In this document: one piece after another, positions 1-8,273 of the stretch
Layout: each line of letters opens with the position of its first letter
How positions within the stretch are numbered: position 1 is the first letter of the stretch
NCBI RefSeq assembly: GCF_001187785.1
Contig: NZ_CP012154.1
Coordinates: 3,528,501-3,592,500 of the forward strand
Reading direction: 5' to 3'
DNA length: 64,000 nucleotides
Source: Wenzhouxiangella marina
Lineage (GTDB): Bacteria; Pseudomonadota; Gammaproteobacteria; Xanthomonadales; Wenzhouxiangellaceae
Notes under the pieces: model-generated
The model's input: only the letters and a program-made list of their open reading frames with translations
Databases searched by the model: none
What the model was told of the DNA's origin: nothing
Translations under genes and position numbers: made by a program

Positions 1-286
1 CCTTGAGGTGATTGTCGCGGCGACGATGGTTGGTGAAGACGCTGTCGGCCGTTACCACCACCTCGCCATCGAGGAGGGCATTGGCCGCTTCGTCGTAGGT
101 GAATCGACCCTCGGCTTCGAGGAACTGCCCGATCTGGCCGGCGTAGCCGATGTGGTCGACGCGGAAGACGATGGAGAAGTGCTCGTCGTCGATCTCGAAC
201 TCGCGCGCTTCGGCACGGGCGTGCTCCGCGAATGAGAAAAGTGCGGGCGTTGCGATCATCAGAAGGGCATGGACAAGGGGTTTCAT
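1..286 (-). CDS. YceI-like secreted protein (partial, 3' end outside window)
   Basis: Only the first 95 or so codons are present; the gene runs off the left edge. The protein opens with a signal peptide (MKPLVHALLMIATPALFSFA, cleavage near the following EHARA) and continues EFEIDDEHFSIVFRVDHIGY, then a stretch with GRFTYDE and VVVTADSVFTNHRRRDNHL. This is the opening strand pattern of the YceI lipocalin-like family, periplasmic proteins thought to bind isoprenoid or other lipids. The start is supported by GGAG about 8 nt upstream. The ATG overlaps the stop of the upstream phosphatidyltransferase gene (ATGA), so the two are probably translationally coupled. Family assignment from the N-terminal half only. 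Confidence 0.75.
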   Translation of the reverse strand, partial: MKPLVHALLMIATPALFSFAEHARAEAREFEIDDEHFSIVFRVDHIGYAGQIGQFLEAEGRFTYDEAANALLDGEVVVTADSVFTNHRRRDNHLK

Positions 287-999
287 GACAGTCTCCAACG
301 TTGCTGGTGGATGCGGCGCTGGCGGCGGATGAGCCAGAGGATGTCCAGCGCGAAGGAAAAGCTCAGCAGGGCCAGCGCCGAGGCGAGCGCCAGCACGATC
401 AGGGGAGCCGGCAGACCGGGGATCAGGGCCACCATCAGGGCCGACACCTGCCAGACACAGATCAGTTTGCGACGAAAGCTCGGCGGCAGCGTGGCAGCCA
501 GCCACGGCCAGCCGGCCATCGCCAGCAGGAAGGCATAGCGCATCAGACCGATGGCGAGCACCCAGGGACCGACGCGTTCGCCCACCAGCAAACCGGCGGA
601 GAGCACCAGGATCAGTGCCGCATCGACTTCCATGTCGAAGCGCGCCCCGAAGTCACTGCTCTGCCCCAGTCGGCGCGCGAGCCGGCCGTCGATGCCGTCC
701 AGGACCAGGGCGAACAGGGCCAGGCCGATGACGAGCCAGGAGCCGCCGGCGAAGATGCTCTGCTCGACGAGCCAACCCGCCATCAGGCTCACCAGGATGG
801 CGCGAAGCAGGGTCACGCGATTGGCCCAACCGAAGGCCCTCGGCAAGTCGTCGGCCGATTGCCAGATCAGGGCGGCAAGGATCAGGTAGAGGCCGACCGT
901 CACGGTGATCGAAAGGGCCGTGCTCTGGCCGAGCAGATCCGCGAGCCACAGCAAGAGAGCCAACGGCACCAGTCCGATGGACAGTTCGCGGATCGCCAT
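283..999 (-). CDS. CDP-alcohol phosphatidyltransferase family membrane protein
   Basis: A 238-residue integral membrane protein with about six hydrophobic segments. The complete catalytic signature DG-x2-AR-x8-G-x3-D-x3-D is present (LDGIDGRLARR followed by GARFDMEVD), so it should transfer a phosphoalcohol from a CDP-activated donor to an alcohol acceptor with divalent metal at the two-Asp site. Substrate cannot be read from sequence; the family includes PgsA, PssA and inositol-phosphate enzymes. The frame is open further upstream to 1218, but that extension crosses the divergent dehydrogenase start, so the ATG of MAIRELSIGL is preferred. It overlaps the YceI-like gene by 4 nt and is divergent from the pterin-like cluster, which it may or may not serve. 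Confidence 0.85.
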   Translation of the reverse strand: MAIRELSIGLVPLALLLWLADLLGQSTALSITVTVGLYLILAALIWQSADDLPRAFGWANRVTLLRAILVSLMAGWLVEQSIFAGGSWLVIGLALFALVLDGIDGRLARRLGQSSDFGARFDMEVDAALILVLSAGLLVGERVGPWVLAIGLMRYAFLLAMAGWPWLAATLPPSFRRKLICVWQVSALMVALIPGLPAPLIVLALASALALLSFSFALDILWLIRRQRRIHQQRWRLS

Positions 1000-1066
1000 G
1001 ACGCCAGGACGCAAGCTCGAGCTCCTCGTTACACTGACTACACAATCTGCCACGAATAATGCGCCC

Positions 1067-2074
1067 ATGGCGTCAACAAGCAACAGGCTGTCCGGCCAGG
1101 CCAGGGCCTTCTGGGTCACCGGTCCGGAGCAGGGCGAAATCCGCCCGGAACCGCTTGGTCCACCAGGCTGCGGCGAAGTGATGGTGGAAACGGACTTCAG
1201 CGCGATCTCGCGTGGCACCGAAGCCCTGGTCTACCGAGGCGAGGTACCGGAGAGCGAATGGGATCGCATGCGTGCGCCCTTCCAGCAGGGGGATTTCCCC
1301 GCGCCGGTGAAGTACGGCTATGCCTGCGTCGGCCGCGTGATCGACGGCGATGCCGAAACACCGGGGCAGGCCGTGTTCTGCCTGCATCCGCATCAGGACC
1401 GCTTCGTCGTGCCATCTTCTGCCGTGCTGCCGCTCCCGCCGGGGCTGCCACCCGAGCGCGCCGTGCTGGCCGCCAATATGGAAACCGCCCTGAACGCCCT
1501 CTGGGACAGCCGGGCCAGTGCCGGCGATCGCATCGCCGTGGTCGGTGCCGGCGTGGTCGGCGCCCTGACCGCCTGGCTGGCCGGGCGCATGCCCGGCACG
1601 GAGGTCACCCTCATCGATCGACTGCCCCAGCGCCAGGCCCTGGCCGCGGCCCTGGGCGTGGCCTTCGCCCTGCCCGAGGAGGCGCCGGGCGAGCAGGATC
1701 TGGTCGTCCACGCCAGCGCCAGCGAGGCGGGCCTGAATGGAGCGCTGGCACTGGCGGGCACCGAGGCCCGGATACTGGAGTTGAGCTGGTATGGCAGCCA
1801 GCGCCCGGCCGTGGCCCTGGGGCAGGCCTTCCATGCTCGCCGCCTGCAGCTGATTTCCAGCCAGGTCGGCCGCTTGCCGGTCGAACGGCGAGAGCGCTGG
1901 AGCCACCGCCGGCGTCTGAGCAAGGCGCTGGAGTTGTTGATCGACCCGGCGCTCGACACCCTGTTCAGCGGCGAGTCGGCCTTCGACGAGCTGCCCGATC
2001 GAATGCGCGAACTCAGCCGCCCCGGCTCGGACGCCTTGTGCCACCGTCTGCGCTACCCGCCAGCCACCCACTGA
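1067..2074 (+). CDS. Zinc-binding dehydrogenase-like protein (MDR superfamily)
   Basis: A 335-residue medium-chain dehydrogenase/reductase homologue. It shows the N-terminal GroES-like domain with the [15 protein letters not shown] motif found in a subgroup of uncharacterised alcohol-dehydrogenase-like proteins, and a Rossmann nucleotide-binding loop [15 protein letters not shown] near residue 160. The classical structural-zinc cluster of four cysteines is absent. It is the first gene of a run 1067-5319 with a PTPS homologue, glycosyltransferase, methyltransferase and flippase-like gene, which suggests oxidation or reduction of a polyol or sugar-like intermediate rather than general alcohol metabolism. 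The frame extends upstream but would then overlap the divergent phosphatidyltransferase, so the ATG at MASTSNRL is taken. Substrate unknown. Confidence 0.8.
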   Translation: MASTSNRLSGQARAFWVTGPEQGEIRPEPLGPPGCGEVMVETDFSAISRGTEALVYRGEVPESEWDRMRAPFQQGDFPAPVKYGYACVGRVIDGDAETPGQAVFCLHPHQDRFVVPSSAVLPLPPGLPPERAVLAANMETALNALWDSRASAGDRIAVVGAGVVGALTAWLAGRMPGTEVTLIDRLPQRQALAAALGVAFALPEEAPGEQDLVVHASASEAGLNGALALAGTEARILELSWYGSQRPAVALGQAFHARRLQLISSQVGRLPVERRERWSHRRRLSKALELLIDPALDTLFSGESAFDELPDRMRELSRPGSDALCHRLRYPPATH

Positions 2075-2100
2075 TCCCCTTTTTCGCACGAGGCCCTGCC

Positions 2101-2499
2101 ATGTACACCCTGACCGTCCGCGACCATCTGATGATCGCCCACAGCTTCACCGGCGAGGTCTTCGGCCCCGCCCAGCGCCTGCACGGCGCCACCTACCTGG
2201 TCGACGCCCGGTTCCACCGGGGCGAACTGGACTCGGACGGCCTGGTCGTCGACATCGGCCTGGCGACCACGGTGCTCGGCGAGATCCTGGCCGAATTCAA
2301 CTACCGCAACCTCGACGAGCTCGAAGAATTCGAGGGCCGGAACACGACCACCGAATTCATGGCGCGGGTGATCGCCGATCGCCTGGCCGAGGCCATCCGT
2401 GAAGGCCGGCTCGGGCCTCAGGCCGGCGGCGTGGACGCCCTGCACGTCGAACTGCACGAGTCCGACCGCGCCCGGGCCAGCTACGAACGCGCCCTTTGA
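2101..2499 (+). CDS. Divergent 6-pyruvoyl-tetrahydropterin synthase / QueD family protein
   Basis: 132 residues, the usual length for the T-fold PTPS/QueD family, which works on dihydroneopterin triphosphate. Alignable landmarks are AHSF near residue 14, RLHGATY near 30, [14 protein letters not shown] and [12 protein letters not shown]. Several canonical active-site residues differ: the catalytic Cys before the LHGH motif is Ala (AQRLHGA), the second His of HGH is Ala so one zinc ligand is missing, and the Asp-His of the DH-x2-LN motif is not present. It therefore probably does different chemistry or has a structural role. GAGG precedes the ATG. Its TGA overlaps the TTG start of the next gene, so it is part of the dehydrogenase-to-flippase operon. 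Confidence 0.8.
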   Translation: MYTLTVRDHLMIAHSFTGEVFGPAQRLHGATYLVDARFHRGELDSDGLVVDIGLATTVLGEILAEFNYRNLDELEEFEGRNTTTEFMARVIADRLAEAIREGRLGPQAGGVDALHVELHESDRARASYERAL

Positions 2500-3563
2500 A
2501 CCTGACCCTGATCGTCCCCGGCGATCCCGCCCAGCGCACGGGCGGCTATCTCTACGACGCCCGCATCGTCGAGGCGCTCCGCCAGCGCGGCTGGTCCATC
2601 GAAGTCCGGGGCCTGGAGGGACGGTTTCCGATCACCGACGCAAGGGCCGCCTCATCCATGGGCGAGACCCTGCAGGCCCTGCCCGAAGGCCATCGGGTCC
2701 TGATCGACGGCCTGGCCCTGGGCGGCCTGCCCGAGGTCGCGGCGACCCATGCACAGCGCCTGCGCCTGATCGCCCTGGTACACCATCCGCTGGGCGACGA
2801 GACCGGCCTGGAGGCGAGCGAGCGTCGGCAATTGCTGCGCTCCGAAAGCCGGGCCCTGGCCCACTGTCGGGAGCTGATCGTCACCAGCCCGTTCACCGCT
2901 CGTCGCCTGGCCGAACTGGGCCTGGCCGAAGGACCGGCCCGGGTGGTCGAACCCGGCGTCGAGCGCGCCGAGCTCGCGCCGCGGGTCCGCCGACGCCTCG
3001 AAGGACGTGCCGACACGCAGCCCGAGCAGCTGCTCTGCGTGGCCTCGCTGAGCCCGCGCAAGGGCCAGGATCTGCTGGTCGAGGCCCTGGCCGGCCTGCG
3101 CGAACAGGCCTGGCACTGCCGGCTGGTCGGCAGCCCGGATCGCGACCCGGACTTTGCGGCCAGGGTGCAACGGCGAATTGAAGATCTAGGATTGGCCGAG
3201 CGCATCGAATTGACCGGCGAGGCCGACGAGATCGGCCTGAAGCAGGCCTATCTCGATGCCAGCGTCTGCATTCTCCCGTCCTGGTACGAAGGCTATGGCA
3301 TGGTCATCAGCGAAGCGCTGGCACGCGGCCTGCCCCTGATCAGCACCACGGGCGGCGCACTGGCCGAGACCGTGCCCGAATCCGCCGCTCTCCGCGTCGA
3401 GCCCGGCAATGCTTCGGCGCTGAGGCGAGCGCTGGAACGCTGGCTCACCGATCCGGGCCTGCGGCTGGACAAGACCCGGGCCGCGGTCCGCCAGCGCGAC
3501 ACCCTGAGCGACTGGCCGCAGGCCGGCGAGCGCTTCGACCGGATTCTGAGGAGCGTCCAATGA
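2496..3563 (+). CDS. GT4-family glycosyltransferase
   Basis: 355 residues with a GT-B fold. The C-terminal half carries the donor-binding features: [17 protein letters not shown] near 190-205, then [20 protein letters not shown] near 255-275, the E-x7-E motif of family 4 retaining glycosyltransferases. The N-terminal half starts [21 protein letters not shown], with a Gly-rich acceptor loop. Translation appears to start at TTG overlapping the PTPS-like stop (TTGA), so expression is likely coupled. Its place between a PTPS homologue and a methyltransferase suggests that it glycosylates the small molecule made by the cluster; pterin and flavin glycosides are known in other bacteria. Donor and acceptor cannot be deduced. 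Confidence 0.88.
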   Translation: MNLTLIVPGDPAQRTGGYLYDARIVEALRQRGWSIEVRGLEGRFPITDARAASSMGETLQALPEGHRVLIDGLALGGLPEVAATHAQRLRLIALVHHPLGDETGLEASERRQLLRSESRALAHCRELIVTSPFTARRLAELGLAEGPARVVEPGVERAELAPRVRRRLEGRADTQPEQLLCVASLSPRKGQDLLVEALAGLREQAWHCRLVGSPDRDPDFAARVQRRIEDLGLAERIELTGEADEIGLKQAYLDASVCILPSWYEGYGMVISEALARGLPLISTTGGALAETVPESAALRVEPGNASALRRALERWLTDPGLRLDKTRAAVRQRDTLSDWPQAGERFDRILRSVQ

Positions 3564-4399
3564 GCCTGGAGAGCTTCGACGGCGGCTGGCTGGCCCTGCG
3601 CGAGCCGATCGACCATCGCGCTCGATCGCGGACCCTGGAAAACCGCTTGGTCGAGTTCCTGAGCAACGCCGAGCCGCTCCGGGTCGTGGACCTCGGCAGC
3701 GGTCGCGGCAGCAACCTGCGCCACCTCGCACCCCGCCTGGGCCGACCACAGCACTGGACCCTGATCGACCACGATGCGGGACTGCTGGCGCAGGCGCGCG
3801 CCCAGCTGCCCGAGGAGCCGATGCTCGAAGTTCAGACTCGGGTCCTCGACCTCGCCGACCCGCGCATCGCCTTCCGGGAGCCTGTCGACCTGATCACCGC
3901 CTCGGCCCTGCTCGACCTGGTCTCCGAGCGCTGGATCGATCGGCTGGTCGAGTCCCTTTCCGAGCACCGCCTTCCCGCCCTGCTGGCCCTGAGCGTGACC
4001 GGCGAACGCGGCTTCCTCGACGCCAATGGAGCGGCCTGCGATCAGGACGAGGATCGCCGACTCTGCGCTGCGTTCAATCAGCACCAGCGCCGGCCCAAGG
4101 GCCTGGGCGAGCAGGCCCTTGGGCCGGATGCGATCGCCTGCACGGCCGGCCGACTCGAAACCGCGGGCTTCACCGTCCTGAGCGCCGCCAGCGATTGGGT
4201 GCTCGACCCGATACGCGAAGGGGACCGGGCACTCGCCCTCGCCCTGCTGGACGACTGGGCATCGGCGATCGCCTCGCTGGAGTCCTCCGACGCGGCCCTC
4301 GTCGCGGATTGGCGGGACCGTCGACGGCAGGCTCTCGCCGACGGAGGCCTCGGCCTGCGCGTCGGCCACGTCGATCTGCTCGCCCTGCCACCGGCATGA
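3560..4399 (+). CDS. Class I SAM-dependent methyltransferase
   Basis: 279 residues. SAM-binding motif I is clear (VVDLGSGRGSNLRHL, around residues 42-56), followed by an acidic post-I position (LIDHDAGLL) and motif IV-like ITASALLDLVS. Length and motif order fit a small-molecule methyltransferase; no RNA- or DNA-binding domain is visible. The ATG overlaps the stop of the glycosyltransferase gene (ATGA) and its own stop overlaps the next start in the same way, so four genes are likely co-translated. Predicted to methylate the product of this cluster; no residue signature tells N from O methylation. Confidence 0.85.
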   Translation: MSLESFDGGWLALREPIDHRARSRTLENRLVEFLSNAEPLRVVDLGSGRGSNLRHLAPRLGRPQHWTLIDHDAGLLAQARAQLPEEPMLEVQTRVLDLADPRIAFREPVDLITASALLDLVSERWIDRLVESLSEHRLPALLALSVTGERGFLDANGAACDQDEDRRLCAAFNQHQRRPKGLGEQALGPDAIACTAGRLETAGFTVLSAASDWVLDPIREGDRALALALLDDWASAIASLESSDAALVADWRDRRRQALADGGLGLRVGHVDLLALPPA

Positions 4400-5319
4400 A
4401 GCTCCTGCTGCGCTGGACGGTCAGCCTGGCCCTGCTGGCGTTGCTGCTTCTGCTCTTCGACCCGACGCGGGTATGGGCGCAAGCCCGCTCCCTCGATCCG
4501 GGCTTTCTACTGGCCGGCCTGTTGCTGGTCCAGGGCCAGATCATCCTGTCGGCCTGGCGCTGGCGCTTCACCGCCCGACGTCTGGGCCTGAAGCTGAAGC
4601 CGGGACGCGCCCTGGCCGATTACTACCTGGCCAGCTTCGTCAACCAGACCCTGCCAGGCGGCATGCTCGGCGATGCCTGGCGGGCCGAGCGCCACGCCCG
4701 CGACAGCCGTCGTCGGGGCTCGGCCTGGCGAGCGGTGATCCTCGAACGTGTCTCCGGCCAGATCGTCAGCCTGTCCTTCAGTCTCGCCGCGCTGATGGCT
4801 GTCCCCGCCTGGCGAGAGGGCCTGGCTCGGGCCGTCCCGGCGCCGGGCCTGGCCGCCGGACTGCTGATCCTGATCCTGCTCGTCGCCTGGCTGACGGGCT
4901 GGGCGGTCAGGCGCTGGCCCGAGGCCTGGCGCCGATTCCTCGACGATGCCCACCGCGCGCTGTTCGCCGCCGGGGCCTGGCCCCTGCAGCTGGTCTCATC
5001 GACGCTGATCGTGCTCAGCTACGCCCTGGTCTTCGCGCTGGCGGCCCGCGGGCTCGGCGTCGAGATCGAGCTGAGCACGCTGATGCTGGTGGCCTTTCCG
5101 GTGCTCCTGTCCATGCTGATCCCGCTGTCGGTCGCCGGCTGGGGATGGCGCGAAGCCGCCGCGGCCGCCCTCTGGCTGAGCCTTGGCCTGCCCGCGGAAC
5201 AGGGCCTGGCCGTGTCGATGGCCTACGGCGTCGTGGTGGCCGTCGGCGCCCTGCCCGGCGCGGCCGTGCTGCTGCACGACAGATCGAGATCGACCACCAG
5301 TTCATCGGCCAGCCGGTAG
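4396..5319 (+). CDS. Lysylphosphatidylglycerol-synthase-TM-like (UPF0104) membrane protein, possible flippase
   Basis: 307 residues with about seven to eight hydrophobic segments and the family signature FVNQTLPGGMLGDAWRAERH near 75-95, typical of the flippase-like N-terminal region of MprF and of stand-alone UPF0104 proteins. There is no aminoacyltransferase domain. As last gene of the 1067-5319 run it is a candidate to move the glycosylated, methylated product across the inner membrane. The C-terminal 30 residues (ending HDRSRSTTSSSASR) lie antisense to the end of the RibD-like gene, with a 97-bp convergent overlap, so the last residues of either protein may be poorly conserved. Confidence 0.8.
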   Translation: MKLLLRWTVSLALLALLLLLFDPTRVWAQARSLDPGFLLAGLLLVQGQIILSAWRWRFTARRLGLKLKPGRALADYYLASFVNQTLPGGMLGDAWRAERHARDSRRRGSAWRAVILERVSGQIVSLSFSLAALMAVPAWREGLARAVPAPGLAAGLLILILLVAWLTGWAVRRWPEAWRRFLDDAHRALFAAGAWPLQLVSSTLIVLSYALVFALAARGLGVEIELSTLMLVAFPVLLSMLIPLSVAGWGWREAAAAALWLSLGLPAEQGLAVSMAYGVVVAVGALPGAAVLLHDRSRSTTSSSASR

Positions 5320-6101
5320 GCCCGCATGGGCAGTCGCCGCGCCTCGGCCAGGCGCTCGATCGGCGCCAGCGCCAGACCAGCCGGACCGGAGCCGATCAGC
5401 AAGGGGGCGATCAACAGATGCAGACGATCGAGGACCTCGGCATCGATGAAGCGAGACACGGTCACGCCACCGCCTTCGACCAGCAGCCGATCGAGACCCC
5501 GAAGGCTCAGGCAATCGATGATGTGCGTGGGGTCGAATTGCCCGTCCACGAGCGGCAGCTTCACGACCTCGACATGGTCCGGCCAGTCCCCACGCCGACT
5601 CTCGCGACCGGTCAGGATCAGCAGTCGAGGCGTGTGTCGAGGGTCGAACAGCGGCCCGATCGCTTCGACGCGTGCACTCGGGTCGAGGATGATCGGCACG
5701 GGGTCGGGCCCGGGCACATGACGCACGGTCAGGGCGGGACGATCGGCGATGGCTGTGCCGGCGCCGATCAGCACCGCGTCGGCCAGGGCGCGCAGGCGAT
5801 GCAGGTGCGCGCGCGTCTCCGGCCCGTTGATGTAGTAGGAGTCGCCCGTCGCGGTCGCGATTCGCCCGTCCAGGCTCTGCCCCAGCTGTGCGATCACCCA
5901 ACGGCGCCCGAGCAGGGGCTCGAACAGGCCCAGCGCCTCCAGGTCGCCGGCGCTCGGCTGACCCCGAACCACGATGCCCCCTTGACCCGACCAGCTCAGG
6001 CTTGCATTGTCGAGCTCGCACCGCCACATGGGGAACTGATCGATGGCGCGCCGGGACAGGTCCAGCAGGCCCTCCCAGAGCGCCGGGGATGGTTCAGCCA
6101 T
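5223..6101 (-). CDS. RibD C-terminal-type reductase family protein
   Basis: 292 residues matching the pyrimidine reductase domain of RibD (dihydrofolate-reductase-like fold). Key motifs: GQSLDGRIAT then YINGPET near 75-90, LRALADAVLIGAGTAIADRP near 100-120, and LVEGGGVTVSRFIDAEVLDR near 210-230 (the EGG NADPH loop). There is no N-terminal zinc deaminase domain; instead about 65 residues of unrecognised sequence precede the reductase. In riboflavin synthesis such a domain reduces the ribosyl chain of the GTP-cyclohydrolase-II product. Here it is divergent from a RibA homologue 92 bp away, which supports joint action on a GTP-derived pyrimidine. The 3' end overlaps the convergent flippase-like gene by 97 bp. 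Confidence 0.85.
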   Translation of the reverse strand: MAEPSPALWEGLLDLSRRAIDQFPMWRCELDNASLSWSGQGGIVVRGQPSAGDLEALGLFEPLLGRRWVIAQLGQSLDGRIATATGDSYYINGPETRAHLHRLRALADAVLIGAGTAIADRPALTVRHVPGPDPVPIILDPSARVEAIGPLFDPRHTPRLLILTGRESRRGDWPDHVEVVKLPLVDGQFDPTHIIDCLSLRGLDRLLVEGGGVTVSRFIDAEVLDRLHLLIAPLLIGSGPAGLALAPIERLAEARRLPMRAYRLADELVVDLDLSCSSTAAPGRAPTATTTP

Positions 6102-6141
6102 GCGTCCGACGCCAGCCGGGGGCGGCCCATCGAGCGGACCG

Positions 6142-6162
6142 CTTGTTCACGGACTTGTTCAC
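6142..6162. promoter_or_regulatory. Direct repeat CTTGTTCAC x2 in the divergent ribD-like/ribA intergenic region
   Basis: The 92-bp gap between the divergent reductase and GTP cyclohydrolase II genes contains CTTGTTCAC twice with a 12-bp period (6142-6150 and 6154-6162). One helical turn plus spacing is compatible with an activator or repressor site controlling both genes. No known consensus is recognised. Confidence 0.3.
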
Positions 6163-6193
6163 AGAATCGCGCCAGGGTTCCATTAGTTTCATC

Positions 6194-7330
6194 ATGACAC
6201 ACGACAGTGAGATCGCCATGCATCAGGTGGAACGGGCCCTTTTCGATCTGCGCCGCGGCGTCCCGGTGCTGGTGATCGATGAAAGCGCCGGCGAGGCCGC
6301 CCTGGTGTTTCCGATCGAATCGATCAGCCATGAGCGCCTCGATGCCCTCGTCGAGCAAGCCGGTTCGACCCCCGCCCTGACCCTGACCGCCCATCGCCTC
6401 GCCGCCATGGGCCTGGATGGCCAGGAATCGGCCGCCAGTCTTTCGCTCCAGCCTGGCCAGTCCATGTCGATCGAAGCGATCTACGAGACGGCCGCCGGCG
6501 CAACGACCGTGCCCCCGGATGGCTTCGCCGCACCCGGACCGGCAAGCCGGAGCGAGCGCGCCGGACTGGCCCTGCTCCGCCGCGCCCTGCTGGTGCCGGC
6601 GGCGGTGACCGTGACGGTCGCCCCCGAACGGCAGACGACCATCGAAGCCGCGGTGGCTCGCGGTGAGCTCCTGGCTGTGCCGGCTCGCCTGGCCGAGCGC
6701 TGCTTCGAGCTGGGCCGGGGGATGCTCAAGCGGATCAGTGAAGCCGACGTGCCCCTGCGGGAGGCCGAGCAGGCGCGCTTCGTGCTGTTTCGCGAACCCG
6801 ATGGCCTGCGGGAACACCTGGCGGTGCTGATCGGTGAACGCGAAGACTGGCCCGAGTCCGTGCCGGTCCGCCTTCATTCTTCCTGCCTGACCGGCGATCT
6901 CTTCGCCAGCCTGCGCTGCGACTGCGGCGAACAGCTGACTCGCGCCGTCAGCACGATCCGCGAGATGGGGGGCGGCGTGCTGCTCTATCTCGCACAGGAA
7001 GGCCGCGGCATCGGCCTGGCCAACAAGCTCCGGGCCTATGCCATCCAGGACCAGGGCCACGACACGGTCGAGGCCGACCAGCGCCTGGGCTTCGGCGACG
7101 ACGAGCGCCGCTACGGCGTGGCGGTCGACATGCTGCGGGCGCTGGACATCGCGCGCATCCATCTGCTCACCAACAACCCGGCCAAGCTGGTGGCGCTGGC
7201 CAATGGCGGCATCGAAGTGAACGACAACGGTCGTCTGTTCGGGCGAGTCACACAGCAGAATCGTCGCTACCTGAGCGCCAAGGCGCGGCGCTCCGGGCAC
7301 CTGCTTCAGGAACTGCTCGGCGAGTCCTGA
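6194..7330 (+). CDS. ribA: GTP cyclohydrolase II with degenerate DHBP-synthase-like N-terminal domain
   Basis: 378 residues. The C-terminal half is a full GTP cyclohydrolase II: zinc cysteines in SSCLTGDLFASLRCDCGEQL, the catalytic loop LAQEGRGIGLANKLRAYA, DQGHDTVEADQRLGF and LLTNNPAKLVAL are intact, so it should open GTP to a diaminopyrimidine with release of formate and pyrophosphate. The N-terminal 170 residues align with RibB (ALFDLRRGVPVLVID) but the metal-binding DDEDRENEGD signature is replaced by DESAGEAALVFP, so dihydroxybutanone-phosphate synthase activity is unlikely. An alternative start at 6218 (MHQVERALF) is equally plausible. It could be the housekeeping riboflavin enzyme; the surrounding cluster favours a second copy with a dedicated role. 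Confidence 0.88.
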   Translation: MTHDSEIAMHQVERALFDLRRGVPVLVIDESAGEAALVFPIESISHERLDALVEQAGSTPALTLTAHRLAAMGLDGQESAASLSLQPGQSMSIEAIYETAAGATTVPPDGFAAPGPASRSERAGLALLRRALLVPAAVTVTVAPERQTTIEAAVARGELLAVPARLAERCFELGRGMLKRISEADVPLREAEQARFVLFREPDGLREHLAVLIGEREDWPESVPVRLHSSCLTGDLFASLRCDCGEQLTRAVSTIREMGGGVLLYLAQEGRGIGLANKLRAYAIQDQGHDTVEADQRLGFGDDERRYGVAVDMLRALDIARIHLLTNNPAKLVALANGGIEVNDNGRLFGRVTQQNRRYLSAKARRSGHLLQELLGES

Positions 7331-7331
7331 C

Positions 7332-8120
7332 CTACTCGTCCCGGCCCGGCGGCCAGGGCAGCGCTTCGGCGCGCGCCAGCACCTCGGCCAGCTGTCGCCC
7401 ATAGTGCTCGACCAGGCGGCGGCCCAGATCGGCAGTGGCCAGATCGGCCCGGCCGACCACGCCTGCAGGGTTGAGATCCTCGGCCATCCAGGCCCAGGCG
7501 GCCCGGCCAGCGGCCCCGAACAGCGCGTCGTCGCTGGCCACTTCCGGGCGCATCTCGAAGTGCTCCATTCGATCCTGCCGGACCCGCCCCGGATCCAGGT
7601 GAAGCATCATGGCCGTCTCCGCCTGACCCCCATGCAGACCTTCGCTCAGCTCGCGTGCGGCCAGCAGGCCATCGGGTGGCGGCAGGCGCATGTAGCTGGC
7701 CTTGACCACCAGCATTCCGAAGCGGCGACGCAGGTTCAGCGCGGCGACCTCCATCACGCCGTGATTGCCGCCGTGGGCATTGAGCAGCATCAGGCGCTGC
7801 AGGCCGCTGGCCGCGCAGCGCTCGCCGATCGCTTCGATCACTCCGATGGCGGTCTCCGGCGGCAGGCTGAGGGTGCCGGGGAAGGAAGCATGTTCCTGGC
7901 TGGCGCCGATCGCCAGCGACGGCAGTTGCAGCGCCCGGATCCTTTCCGGCAGGTGGGAAGCCATGGCCCGACACAGGCCCTCGCCGATGCATAGATCCGT
8001 ATCCAGGGGCAGATGAGGGCCATGCTGCTCGATGGCACCGAGCACCAGCACGGCCAGACCGTGCTCACCCGCAAGGTCTGCAAACTCCTCGGTGGTCAGA
8101 TCGGACCAGGATGACAACAT
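7332..8120 (-). CDS. Creatininase-family metal-dependent hydrolase
   Basis: 262 residues with the family metal site: LGAIEQHGPHLPLDTD near 28-43 (Glu, His and Asp ligands), LLNAHGGNHGV near 125-135 and LHGGQAETAMML near 180-190. The family includes creatininase, MftE and archaeal ArfB, which deformylates a GTP-derived formamidopyrimidine on the way to riboflavin. Lying convergent with a GTP cyclohydrolase II gene (1 bp apart) and near a RibD-like reductase, an ArfB-like amidohydrolase role on a pyrimidine intermediate is attractive but inferred. The start at MLSSWSDL is preferred because GGAG lies 8 nt upstream; the frame is open to 8171. Confidence 0.85.
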   Translation of the reverse strand: MLSSWSDLTTEEFADLAGEHGLAVLVLGAIEQHGPHLPLDTDLCIGEGLCRAMASHLPERIRALQLPSLAIGASQEHASFPGTLSLPPETAIGVIEAIGERCAASGLQRLMLLNAHGGNHGVMEVAALNLRRRFGMLVVKASYMRLPPPDGLLAARELSEGLHGGQAETAMMLHLDPGRVRQDRMEHFEMRPEVASDDALFGAAGRAAWAWMAEDLNPAGVVGRADLATADLGRRLVEHYGRQLAEVLARAEALPWPPGRDE

Positions 8121-8227
8121 GTCGATGCTCCGGCGTTCGCCTCGAGCCGGCCATGGATCGAGCGCTCTCATGATTGTGCCCCAGAGGCGATGACCCGAGC
8201 GTGTTCGTGAGCTTGTCGTTCACAAAC

Positions 8228-8245
8228 GTAATGATATAACATTTA
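8228..8245. promoter_or_regulatory. Zur-box-like palindrome upstream of TonB receptor
   Basis: GTAATGATATAACATTTA resembles the gammaproteobacterial Zur operator, whose core is an AATGTTATAACATT-like palindrome; here the core AATGATATAACATT has one mismatch between half-sites. It stands 29 bp before the ATG of a His-rich zinc-type TonB receptor and 108 bp from the divergent creatininase start. The AT-rich element is striking in this GC-rich setting. Confidence 0.6.
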
Positions 8246-8273
8246 GTTTCTGTTCTCTTGAACCTGATTCACC

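Noticed and set aside
1-235. Plus-strand 75-codon frame at the left edge
   Set aside because: Antisense to the YceI-like gene, which has a signal peptide, family motifs and a ribosome site.
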